Assembly (NCBI GenBank): GCA_018806985.1
Contig: JADANN010000467.1
Location: 620,001-684,000, forward strand
Reading direction: 5' to 3'
DNA length: 64,000 nucleotides
DNA from: Angiostrongylus vasorum
Taxonomy: Eukaryota > Nematoda > Chromadorea > Rhabditida > Metastrongylidae
Shown: positions 25,301 through 39,000 of the stretch, one piece after another
How the letters are laid out: each line of letters opens with the position of its first letter
Numbering within the stretch: the first letter of the stretch is position 1
Made by a program: the position numbers and the translations under genes
Notes under the pieces: model-generated
Database searches by the model: none
The model's input: the letters and a program-made list of their open reading frames with translations, nothing else
What the model was told of the DNA's origin: nothing

Positions 25301-28300
25301 CCACCTCGCCTTTTTTTGTGGCCTACTACTGTTTGAGGAGTGAGCTGGACAACAGGTGATGCCTCCTTTGCATCGTCACTTCCGCCACCAGATGTGCCCT
25401 CGCCGGACCCACCACCTATAAAGGAAAGGTTATTCCGGACGGAATGGACGTTGTTAGCAGATTAAAACACAAGGGGGAAAAAAACCGTCACAAACGGCCT
25501 CTGCTCGTTAGAAAATCTTCCCACGTGAAGGTTCTATTCTAATTCCCGAATAAATAAAGTTGGATGATAAAGAAACACTGTACAACAATTAAAATCTTAA
25601 AAAAAACGATAAGGACGAAGGAAGAAGAAAGCTTTCACCTGCATCGCTTCTCCTCGTTTCATAAGGTCTCAGTACTACTGAGTTAATCGAATTCACTGTG
25701 CCCGTCTCTTCCGACTGACTGGTCGCCATACCACGCTGTGTATTACGAGGTCGTTGTCGACCAGCAATTCGAACAGTGGCCAAACCAAGAAATACCTTAA
25801 GAGACGCAACTACGTTCGAAACAAAAATTCTTCCCTACTCATACGAAAGAATCAAACCAATTTTTTACTGAACCATGACATGACCATCTTTTTATTCAGT
25901 CCAAGTACTAGTCAAATTCGTAATCATTGACCTAGACGCTTCTGCCCACCTCTTTTTCCATGACTCGGCTTATCACGGTAGTCTTTCTGCGTATGATGAT
26001 ATGTTAACCGACCATCGCCATATAAGCAGACATATTTCTTTTTCCATTCACTGTAAATTGTATTAAATATACAAAACAACCAAATTCACTGCATACAATG
26101 GGAATATTCCTAGCAGAATGTTTTCTTTTCAAGACGGTTCCTTGTGACTACTATGTCAACAAATAGTGCAAAAATTTCATCTCTAGAGAAGATCAGTCAA
26201 TGTACATAAGATTCCGGATATACTGTTGTAGTATAAAATTAGAAACGTTTAGGTTCAATCCATCTCATAAGACAACCAACAGAAGCAACACATCTCGGTG
26301 AAATTAAATGCTGTCGAGGACTTCGCTAATCGATCTTTTATTGAAAACGTTGTAAGCTCACTTTAATTATGACTATTTGTTCGAGGTATTTGGACGTCAA
26401 GTAGTACATTTAACTCATGATAAAACTTTCCAAATCCCTTTTGCAGTGAAAAGAAACTGTTAATGTGAGGATTTAAAGTATTTTTTCATCATCTTTATCA
26501 TCAATAACATTAACTAACTGACCGATTCAATGCCCCCTTGGTGCTTCGCTTATGCATCGTGCCCTCCTTGATGGGAATCTCTCGACCGCCACCAAGATTC
26601 AAATTCTGTGGCTTATTCTTATCTTCATTTTCTTTTGGTCGCTGCTGAAAGCAATTTTCTCACTGAAAATATTCGATAAATAATGACGAAAAAAAAATCG
26701 AAGGAAGATTATATGAGAACATACAAAAAATATTTGATATTCTCCTGTTTTTTCGTTGCGTGGTTGGGGTAGACGATGGGGTTGGCAGATGTGAGGTGGA
26801 GGCGCTACCCACCGAATGTGCGTCCAAACCGACTCCAATCCCAGCCAAATCACACCCTGGATCGAGCAGTGCAGCCGATGAGCGAGTGTGGACACCTATA
26901 ACATACCTGCTGGATTGAAATGAATGTTCTGTGCGCAGATTACATTAGAATGGAGTCTATACTTTCCTAATAGGTAGTTATGAGAGTTTTAACTGGTAAA
27001 CTTCACTTCTTTCTAGAGGTTTTCTGAAGAAGAGAATAATACTCACAACAGCAGGGTAGTAACGTACAACAAATTAATTTATCTCAGTCCTTACTAACAA
27101 ACACTTCGAGAGTCTCAAAAATCACTCGTTAACAATGGAAACGGAGAAAAAAATAGTCTTTACCGGTTTGTGAGGAGGAAAATAAAAAATGAAGAAAGTT
27201 TGTATTACGACGGCTTTTCTGTAAAACACATTGATAGATGGCGGCGTTTACAATATTATATTTTAGTCCATATAAAGCAAACAAGGCATTCGCCAGGCTG
27301 TTGGCAAAAGCCAATTAAGCATAAAAAAATGACGAGAAAGAGCTTCAGCATGATGAAGTCTATGGACGCATACATTTTCTCCGCGCCTTATAGACATCCC
27401 TACTTTTAGCACTAAAAAACTCACCATTAGTTATACTTTTTTGACTGCTTGACGGCGAAACACCCCGGTAGTCAAGTTGGCTTGACCGGCTGCCGAATTG
27501 CATCTGTGCGGGCATTCCAGACGGAACAACGAACGCCGACATTGCACGATCAGCACCACGTTGTGCTGAACAAATAATTCATTGAACCCAAGTTTTACTA
27601 CGAATTTTCAGATCTGATGAACATATGAAAATAAATGCCAAATAGATAAACATTCCATACTGCAAAGAACTGAATATATAACTGAATCGAATACTGTAAG
27701 CTTACTTCATTCCAAAAGTTCCCCACAAATATCAATTGCGCCATAAATGAAACGAATGGAAGTATAACACGAATAAGGAAACTGAAATCCTGTCTACTCA
27801 ATTTTCATGACAAGTCCTCAGCTATAAAACGCATAATTAATTTAAGAGTGTCAAATATAGATACTAATTCCGGTCTGAGAAAACGTAATGTACTTATATT
27901 TCACATAATATCCTGCCTTTAACAGTACATAAAAAATTGACGACATTGTGGTTTATAGCTTCACCTTAACTGTGTTCCGATTTGTGCTACCTAAGATCAA
28001 TCCCGCTGATAGATGATTGCTGATGGCGCCTATAGGTCAATAACATGTCTGAGAAACAGGCAAAACGAAGGACTCGCATAGTGTGGTGATAAACGCGTCA
28101 GCCGCCGGAAAGGGTAGTAGCGTGTTCGGTCCCCACCGCATGCACCAGTGGTCCCGAATTTTGCAAATATCTCAGCAACATTGCGGTTACATTTGCCATA
28201 ATAGCCTGCCCTTAAAAAAAAATAGTAGGCTGACAAAAATTGGTGACATAATGTACTTCCTTATAAACAACAAACTAGCATTTATGACATTTATGCCTCA

Positions 28301-30037
28301 GATACGTTTTGTACATATAACATATGGTGGCCGAAAGCATGTGTGTCACAAGACGTTCTATATTCTTGGTTGCAAAAACTATTGCCTTAGATGTTCCCTC
28401 AAGGTTTATTGGTTTCATAACAGGTAAACAATAACTTTTATAACTCGTAATTTGGTTTAACACAATATCGCGAAAACCAAAAGTTACGCTAAGTGCTTGA
28501 AATTCTCCTCCTCTAACTTGACATAAGCCTCTGCAGACTAAACCTAACGAATTCTACCTCATATCGCTTGCAGTTGTTAACACCTCCGATCACGTATGCG
28601 TTCGCAAAGTAAATGGTCTGCGTCAGTAAATTTCCTATTCTTTATTTTCCGCTCCAAAAACTTCTAAAAGGTAAAAGAAGCAGAAGATTTAGTTCCAAAC
28701 ACTTCGAGGGCGACTGATAGCGCGAAATGTGTCACGGAAACCCCACTCTTCATAAGCGGTCGCCGTTTCTGCTTTGTTTACGGGTTAGAAGTCTTGTTGA
28801 ATGAATTCATAGTGCATTCTTCTGTTTCCGAAGAAATAATTTCTTGGTGGCTCTATCTTAGTATATTTGGGGTTCGACTGCTAAAAATACTGCTTATTTT
28901 TATCAACGAAATCCAAAGCGGTTTCCTCACATCCTGTGAGTTCTTTTGGAAAGAGTGAAGTGGCAGGTTTTCTTTCCTTAGATTATTTCAGCATCGAATA
29001 ACCAATTCATTTGATCACGAGACAACTACGACGCTGCGTATCTTGACGATTTTCAGCAATTCCTTGTGTTTCCAAAATTGGTTTGCTCCAGACTGCATCG
29101 ATTTCAACTGTTATTTTGGGACAGGCAACTGTTCCATAATTTTAGCTCTTGCTAGCTATCGAATGCATAGCCAAGCGAGCTATCCCAAGTATTTTAGCAC
29201 TGTCTTTAACCATTCCACTGAAGCACGAACGAAATGCGCATTGAAATCAAGATGTACGGTCCATAACTTTCAGCGAGGCCTTGCGCATCGACTTCCCTCA
29301 GGTTGTCGTTCTATTATTCACCTCGCTCTCTTATTTTCCATGTTTACCTAACTTCCACGGATCAGATGTGATACTCTCCTTGTGTTCCCATACTCCTAGA
29401 TCACATCTAACCTTTGCGTGTTGTGGAAAAAAAATACTTCACCATTCAATCGTAGAGTTGTTAGCATTTAATGGAGTTGTGCAAGTTGTCCAAAGAATAC
29501 TACGTTCACTTTATGGTTTTGACATCCTCCCATTCCAAACAATACCCATGACTCATCAAAGCTATTGAAAATGAAGTAACGAGTTGCTTGCAAAAAACAA
29601 TGCTTCACGCAACGTCCGATGCCAGTTCTCCGATTATTCTAGGAAATTTTCCAATAATTAATGCACTTTAGAGTTGGAAACCTTATAAATTCATAGAAAA
29701 AAACTTTGCATTATCGTTCTGTCGGTATTAATGTTACCATACCTCTACTCATTCCATACGATAACTATGATTCGTCGAGCAACTGCAAAGAATGAAGCAA
29801 TCAATAGTTTCGCAGAAGCTTACGAAATTTTCTGCAAAGTTCCTTAACCCTGTTATGTGACTTATTGAGCAATATTCTAGAAGTACTTGTGTGCCACCTC
29901 ATCAAGACCACAACTAGTCGAATGTTACAAGGAGGGTTGTTTGTGTATACAAGGAAGCAGATGGCACCCCATTCTCGTGTGCAAGGCAACCAGCAAGTGG
30001 TTTGTCACTTATTTGAACTCTTGTTAATTATATATGT

Positions 30038-30078
<41 letters not shown>

Positions 30079-33000
30079 TGAATAAGGAACGGATCAGTAA
30101 TTACTGGTCAAAAAATTGGATTATTGCAGGCTTGGATTACATTGTCGTCGGGGAACGAATGTCACACAACTCCAATGAATTTTTCACCGATGCTGAAAAG
30201 AAAGAAGTTGTAGTGAAGTAATGATTTCTTGACGGAAGTGTTCTGCAATCTGGAGAAAGACTGTATGGTAAAGTATTCACTTGACTGACCACGATGAGCA
30301 CAAGAGGAAGAGTAAATCCAAAAGAAGTTATCGATCTCGAGATCATGTCTATTCGATTAGAGTTCATAGACTAGAGTGTTCACAAAGGTTCGCTATTTCT
30401 TTATTTTCTTTGTTTCTTTACATTCTGTACATTAGCCAAGGTCCATCTATAAGTCATCTGTTTTCCTGTTGTTTTCCTTTCTTTTCTACGCTCCTGCTTT
30501 CGTCCTCGTTCGTTAGTCGTTAATGCATTCGTTCTCGTCGTTCCAGCACGGTCTTCCGTTTACTACCATTTTGTACGTAGTCAAAAATCTTTTTAATGAC
30601 CCCATATCAATGAATGATGAATTCGGAATGTCGTTCGATCAACTCCTCCTGGACAGTGGTAATGAAGCTTCTGATGCTGTGGAAGACGATCTACGCTCTG
30701 TGCGAATCAAAACTGAAGATAGCGAATAGAAGGATGTGCGAAAAGAGGACCATGATTATGACGACGAGATTACCGATGTTTGGGTGAGCTAAGTAGTACT
30801 TTGAGATACCAATTATTGTCTGGGAAGAGTCAGTCCAGTCAGGTACAGATGCAAGTATTCTGCATGCATGCATAGATGCCCTAGATTTCTACGAATTATT
30901 TATAGTTCGACTATGTGATTTGTTTGCAAAAAGTACGAATACTTATGCCCAATGGAAGAATTCAATTGTGTGTGAGAAGCGACAATCGTATCTCAGGAAA
31001 AAAGAACTAGTAAGTGGTGCACATACTTTGCTCCCTTGTTGTTCTGGCATATCTAGTTCTGCCTATGGTTTATGTAGGTATTCACATTTGTTCCTGCGCG
31101 ACAAGCAAAGATTAACATACCTGGGAGATGTGATGGTTGGCTGTCATGTCATATAAAGCCAACAAAATATAGTGATCCCAGATTTACTACAATACCTGCT
31201 AGGCGTGTCCGTACAAAAGTGTAGTAATTCAAAAGATATTTTTTGCACCTTTCGACATTGGTCCTGCAAATGCTATCCACATGCAAGAAATAGAGTTTTG
31301 ATGGGTGAACATAAACTCTGTGCCGAACTTGTATATTGTGCACGATGCTAGGCAAAAATTACGACTTCGATATAACAACGGATCGCTGATAATCACTACG
31401 AATCCCATTTCGAAGGTGAATTCTGTACATTATTGTAGGTAAGCATTATAAATTTTATGTAAGAAGCGTCCATTATTTGTAATAACAAATTTTGCGCGAG
31501 AGTCATCTATTTGTAGATTATCGCAAAGATGTTAACTGTAGAAGTTGCATACTGCCATGGGACTTTTCCAATTTTCCAAATTTTCCAATTACTCTCTGCT
31601 GTCGTTGATCAACCCCTGGGGATGCGCCATGCATTCGATTTCATTAAGCATCGTTGGAGGTGACTGAATTCATAACCGACCTTTACAATGACTCAGCGAT
31701 ATATCGAACCAGTGCTGCTATCCTCCAGACAAGTCTGGTACCAATTTGCCGACTCAGTGGGGATGGAAGGCTTGGTGAGCCTTGGGCGAGGGGATCAATC
31801 CCATGTGCATTGCAGAGTGCTTCCGACCACTCCGCCATACGCGCTACATTTAAGAGTTAGGAATGCGCATTTTCTCTACAAATGTATTCCACACGTTGAT
31901 GAATGCGCACTTCATCTATGAAAACTCTTGCCACATGCCCTATCCATATTTACTACTTACGTACCATAAATACCTCTATGTAAGCTTGCAGTAGAAGTTG
32001 TATATTGTAAAATAAATGTTTCTGAGTTAAACGATAACAAAATTGGCGATAAGAATGTGTAGTGAGAGTTGGAAATGTGTTCTTTTCCCAAGGGCGTAGT
32101 TTGCCAACTGACGAATGCGCATTTTGAGGGGCGCATAGGGCCTTCTTTATACTACAAATACGTTTATAGAAATCTCCTCGGTAATATGCTATCTAGTTTC
32201 CATAACCTCTAAACTTTACTGCCAAAATACCAACAGATCCGCTGTGGAATTTAAGCAGACGAGCTAACTCGTCCGAAAATATGCCATATAGTTTTCGCTA
32301 GAATAGCGTACACAGAACGCCTATCGATGGATCAACTAAATCTGTATCGATTTTCGAGCTATCGATTAACTAAAAGAATCCTGGCAAAAAGCTCTATGCA
32401 GCGAAATAGCCCAAAGAAAACCATTTGTATTGAAATCAAGACGTACAGTCTCAAATGTAGAGCAGCCTACATATAGAAACCAATGCGCATGGTCGTGAAA
32501 TGGTTAAAGGTCCACTTTCCATAAGGAACGAAATATTATACATTGACACGACTAATAGCTTTTAAGAACAAAAAAAAACTAAGTGCTAAAAAATGAACGT
32601 TAGAAAATATACAACTTAAGAATAAACTAAAATTACAAAAACACCACAAAATTAAGGAACCGACACGTTTCGGCCATTTTGCCTCAATGTGTCTCCGTCT
32701 CGAAAAATTTTACAATCGATAATTTACTTGTTCGCTATGGTAATGCCATCTCTAATGTTAGGTTAAAGCAAAAAAATTTGCGGATTTTTCATTGTGAACT
32801 TCGCAAACAAACTTTGTAACAAATAATTCTTGCCTGCTCTGTTGGTCTATACGACTTGAAAATTTTATTTCTTACTCTTGTAACAGAACTCAACATTTGC
32901 AATTTAACAACTGTTCGTCATTTAGAAAACACTATGAAGGTGGAAGAAGTCCCATTAAATGCGTTTCGCATGAAATGAATGAGAAGTAAGGAGATCGTCG

Positions 33001-36000
33001 CAGCGAAGCTCGCTCTACGCTTCTTTTAAACAACAAATACGTCCCATTTCTTGACCGCATTGAGATGTGCGACAGAAGGTAGATCCTACATGACAACCAA
33101 CGACGTTCACTTTTTGATCGAGGTGTTCCCAAGTATTCTACAGAACCTAACTTAAACTGGACATCAGAAGATAATTACGAAGAATTTTCCTTATTGGGAG
33201 AGGGAACCATGTAGTACAAAACCATTAGTCTTTGGCGAAATGATGCAACGGAGAAGCAATGCATCTAGACACGGTCAACAATAGTGACCCAATTTCCTTG
33301 CACAGGACCTCTCCACAAAACCTTACAAAGCTGCTCCTGTGCTGCAGAGAAATTGCAGGTCATGCCTAGCACTGACCATGTATAAAAAGGTTAAAAGCCC
33401 AACGTAGCAAGAACGCGATGAAAAAACGAAGTGATAAAAAAAAAGAAAAGGAACTTTTCGATTCCACACATTCCTACCTTCTCAGACTAGCCGTAACGTC
33501 GACATAGAAAACAGATTCCCAATTAATATAACGGTATTGAAAGCCGGTAAAAAAGCACCGGAAAGTGATGACGAAAGCTTACAGTCTGTTGTTTGCCCTA
33601 ACAAGCAAACCGGTGTCCCGAAAACATGATAACATCGAGAAGAACAAAAAACGATGCCGTCACCACGGAGAAAACCATTTCAACTACCCCACTATTCAAC
33701 CGAGCACGAAGATGTATATCTTAGTCGGATCAAGAAATTTTGCGCCATTCATAAATTGTTCATATCATGACTGTTTGGGTTACACCAGATAAACGTAACA
33801 GTCTTTATAAATACAACCATAATGATGCTGAGAAACGTGCAACACTTAGACCCCAAGCCAGATCGAATGTTACTCACTTCACCACTAAGGCCCTTGCTTT
33901 CCTTTTCTCTCAGACAGCTTTCTCTTATCTAAGTATAATTGTGGCTGTATTTCACATAATATGTCGCCGTGAAAAAATAATGCGCAGTAGGTAAAAGTTC
34001 CATATTGCGATTTCCACTACAGCCCCCAGCTGACAAGGTTTAATGTCAATTTGTGATCCCCAGATCATTTGCGTTGACAGGGTGATTGCTAATGCACCGC
34101 TACGGTAAAAAGACTGGCTAAAAGGAAGGCAGAACGAGAGCATCACTGGTGCCGTACGTAGCACGTGATCCCCCGGAAAAGGGTAATCGCAGTTCGATCT
34201 AGCATGGGGTCGAAGTTCAGCAAATACCTCAGCATCATTGTAGTTTTATTTCACATTATACCCTGCCGTAAAAAAATAATGGACAGAAGGCAAAAGTTAC
34301 ATATTGTAATTTTATTAAATAAACTCCTTTTTTGCTAGAACAACTTTTGCTTTCTTTTAGAAACACGTGCTTACATTTAGAGTAGGAAGATGAAAAATAC
34401 TGCTTGTTTCATAATAAGGAATATATCGTATATATAGGAATCGTGAAATAAGAGAGAAAAAAGCTTAAACAACTGGTATTGAAACTAATAAGTAAAAACG
34501 TATTACATTTGCATTCTCCTTCAACTTTTCCCTTTAACTTAATTATTTGCCACATTTTTTCTTTATCTGTATAATCCTCTGATACAACCACAATGATGCT
34601 GAGATATTTGTAAAACTACACAATGCAGGTGTCTGCGGCGGGGATCGAACATGCTATTACCCTTTTCAGGGGCTAACGCTTTCACCACTACATCGCACAC
34701 GGAGGGACACACACGGACCTGCGGTCCGGAGTTTTGCAAATATCTCAACGTCATCATGGTTGTATTTCACATTATACTTTGCCGTGAAAATTTGTAGTGG
34801 GAAGTAAATAAAAAAGTTAACATTGTAGTCCCCCTGAGAGTTTTTCATCATTTGCACAACACTAAGTAGATTGAAAAGGATAGAACTTCCCATAATTTCA
34901 TCAAAATCCTCCTGACAGAATATCATGCAACTTCCTTTATAAGTAGTAATTCCCGAGTTTATAACGAAAACCAAACAGTTTACTGTAGTTCCCAGATATC
35001 TCGACGGCCATTAATTTCGTAAAATTGTCCTTATTTCGGAAAGAGAAATCCGCAAAAGCTTACTGTTAACGAATCCGGCGATTTCGCGTTGAGGTATGTG
35101 AGGCTTCCTAGATGCGTTGTTCATAAACTGCTCAGCTAGCGGAGCCGACGAGATTGAGCGTTGATGATAGGCGTTTTTTTGTGTTGAAAACGCACCGTAG
35201 AGCACGTTTTGCATAAAACGAGATTCCTGAAAGAGGTACATTGCCAAAGCAAGTATAATGATGAGGAAAGCAGGAATTGTAGAAAAAAGTCAAGAACGAT
35301 TTTCAAAAAAAATATGAGGATAAAAAAAACACCTGATAATCTTTTTTGTCGTGTGAAGCCGGTGTGGTTGGAGTGGGCGTGCGCGTGCTACCACCGAACG
35401 AGGCTCGGTGACGTTGTTGGAGAATTTTACAGCAAGCTACAAAGATAATTCAATAATCAAATATTAGAAAGTCATATGAATGTGATTCAGTAAGAACCAG
35501 TTCTAAACGATGACACGACTACGTAAAAAATTATGTTGCAGACCAATTTCTTCAAACATGAATGGTGAAATTCCATTCACCAACTCATAATGATTGATAT
35601 TTTGTACCTCATAAACCATAAGAGTAGGAAATACATCTTATGCAATGTTTGTTACATCCTTAATTTTGGCGCAAATACTTCGAGCTTGCTAAATTTGTTC
35701 CTGCCATAATCAACAAGTGTGTTGAAGAGCAAAACTAGAAAGCAGTAATATGAAATCGAATTTGAACTTCATAGCTTTAAATCCTGTCATACGACGAAAT
35801 AACTAAAGTATTATTGCAATTGTCCACTAACCGCTTCCATTGTGGTTGGTTGTGATCTTGGGTTAGAGACTGTATAAAATACGGTGGTTCGTCCCTCAAG
35901 TAGGGTTCCATTGACCGACAGGGGGGTCCCATATCTCTATTCCGAAATCCAACCCATCTCAGGGGCCCAAAAAGCTAACCGTGATTATATCGCACCAGGG

Positions 36001-39000
36001 AAAATTGGAAGTAAAAGCCTCTTCGGGGAACAGAATACTGTGCTGAACTCAGATGCGCGACGGGCACGAATGTAGATTTTAGCGTTGTTCAGACCAGTTA
36101 TTCAATAAAAGACAAAATTACAAGTGACACAGGTGATCGCTGCCATCGAATTGATAACGACATCGATAAATTTGTAGTTTTTAATCGACGAATGCACAAG
36201 ATCCTCAAAATATTTACTTTTTCATAACAAGACTACCTGCACCTTACATAATATAATAACTTGAGATTTAACGTTTTCGTTGCAAAAAGGATAAAGATAA
36301 AGCTCTCGATGAGGTGACTGAATACATATCTGGCCTTGACAATGACTCACGGTGGCCTACCGATGTGTCGCCTGTGCTGCTACCTACCCAGACAAGTCTG
36401 GTACCAATTTGCGCACCACGAAGAATTGGAACCGTGGTGAGCCACGGACGCATGAATCGACCTCATGTGTGTGTTACAGCGCGCCTCCGACCACTGTACC
36501 ATGTTTTCAGAACAAAACAAACATATTAAGACACATCATCAGCTAAATATAAGTTGCATCACTACTAAGCTGGGATAGAGTAGAGGGTTCAGTTTTCATA
36601 CTGAGTCATTGACAAGGCAGTCGAGGCAAGCAAACACAGACGTTCATGTTCTATTCACCGCAGATAAATTTTCTAACAATTTATTTGTCATTGAAAATAC
36701 AAGGGTTTCCTGACTTAGAAAGAAAACGAGCGAATGTCCGTGCTATCTAATTAGTCTTAAACAAATTGCTGTTGTCAATCAAGCAAAAACGCGCTTAATG
36801 ACCGAACGCCGACATGGGAGGATCAGGTAGAGTGTTCATGGGATACTTAACGATTAAATGAAATGAGCTCGATATGAAGTAATGTCGAGTCAAGCGACAA
36901 AATGTGCGCAAAGTATTATAATGAAGGACTCATTGAGGAAATCAATGCTTCATGAATGTAGCAAGTGACGAAACATGAATAGTCGCTAGATATCAAACAC
37001 CACCTCTCACTGAGCAAACATCGTCCACAATTGAGCGCAATGCTCGACGTGCTGTTGGCTCAATATATAGAATTACACTTTTTTTCCCATAATTTTCCAA
37101 AACAACAACGGAAATCATTCCGATTTCTATTCGTGTCAAACTCAAAGCTGCTAAATCGCCATCGAAACAACGATGATTACACAGACTCAATCAACAGTGA
37201 ATCGTGGGTGAAAAAAAGGCTCTCAAAGTCTCAAGTGGGAAGATGGACATCTCAACATGGTACACTCACGCTTGGTGGGGAAATTACGAAGCATGAGGCA
37301 CTTCATCACTGCGTTGGTACTAATAAGGCAACCCCACTGTCGGGAATTTAGACAAAACACTTTTCAGAGTCCCTGCATAGACAGTCAGTCAGTCAGTTAG
37401 CCATGTTCCAGTCAACTTCACAAAACGGCCACCCGTAGCCTGTTTACAAAATACTACCTGATCGGTTAACAAAGTAAATAAGCGGAATGAAAACAGATAA
37501 GAACTCTAAGCAAGCAAACAACTTATGTTAGTTTCCTAAAGCAAGCGCATGAAATCACCATATATGGTATGAAAATCGTTTGAGATCTCTTCATCTAGCC
37601 GTTTTCTTCTTTCTTGCACACGCTGATCAAAACATCAGTTCTTACTCATTCAATTTTTTTTACACTTAATGATTAGAAGTCGGTGCACACTCTGAAAAGC
37701 TGAGGACCCTCAACAATTCTCAACACTATCACGATGGGTTCGCAGTTAATTTATAGCGAGGAGACATCGCAAGGAGTTTAAAATGTACAACGGTCTCGAA
37801 AAAGAAGAAAGGTTTAGAAAGTTGGATCGAGGGAAGAGAACAAAAAACTGGATCATTTCAAAAAAAACTTTTCCTAGGAGTATTTCTCCCATGAAACTTC
37901 TTCGACGAAGTGAAAACTATTTACACTGAAGCAGTTCTCGAACAGCACATCTCATACAAAGACCATATCAATGCAAATGAGGTAAATGCATGCAAAAATA
38001 TAAGGAGACCATATTATCCAGCTTTCTGTTAACAAGAGTGGACAGAAAAAGCAGTGAAGCTTGAATTACTAGGAATATACGCTGAGATTCGCGCCAGATG
38101 TCGTTCGTGTAAGCTAATAGGCGAAAGTGCGAACAATAGTGATGATCCGGATCCTCACTTACGGCCACATGTAAAGTCATAGACAATAGTGCAGCGGAAA
38201 TCAGTGAGGGAAATAAAGAATGTCATTCTTCACCAACTAGTTGTGGCCTATGTTACAACGGAAATAATTAGTGATAAATGAAAAAGTAATAAAAAAAAGA
38301 CGTAGAACGATGAACAAATATGTTTGATACGTTTGTAAGCACCACAAACTTATTCTACTTCCAAGGATTCGAAGATTTTTTTCGGCCAATCTTATTTAGA
38401 AAACCCTTTGCTGACCACCACAGTTTCGTACTGTTGCTTGAGCAATGTAAGTAAGTAGACCGAAAAGGACAATTTACACGTAGGAACTCATTCACCGTGG
38501 ACTGGGGACCAATCGTGCCGCGGAGAATTTATTCAAAAACGACTGAAATAGTTGGTGGTGTTGGTTACAACTCAGAAAAATGGAATGATTTCGTTCTCGA
38601 CATCATTAAATCAACAAAGAAAAACAGCAGAATTTCGTGAATATTTTCGATTTCCCAGAAAATCGTAAAGAAGACCGAGCAAAACACATAATTATTTCTT
38701 GCTATAACTTCAACGAAGCTGAGATACTTGCAAAACTCTGGACCGCAGGTGCCTATGGTGGGGAACGAACGCGCTATTGTCCTTTGCGGGGAGTAACGCG
38801 TTCACCACCACACCATGCGGGTCCTTCGTTTCGCCTGTCTCTCAGCTAGTTCTATCGATCTTTTTGCCATCAGCAATCACCCGTCAACGGGATTGATCTG
38901 GGGAGCCCAAATCGGCATTGAACCCAGTTAAGCTGAGGCTATAATTATAATCACAATCTTAACCTTTTAACTTAGTGCCTACTCTTTTGATTGCTGATGG

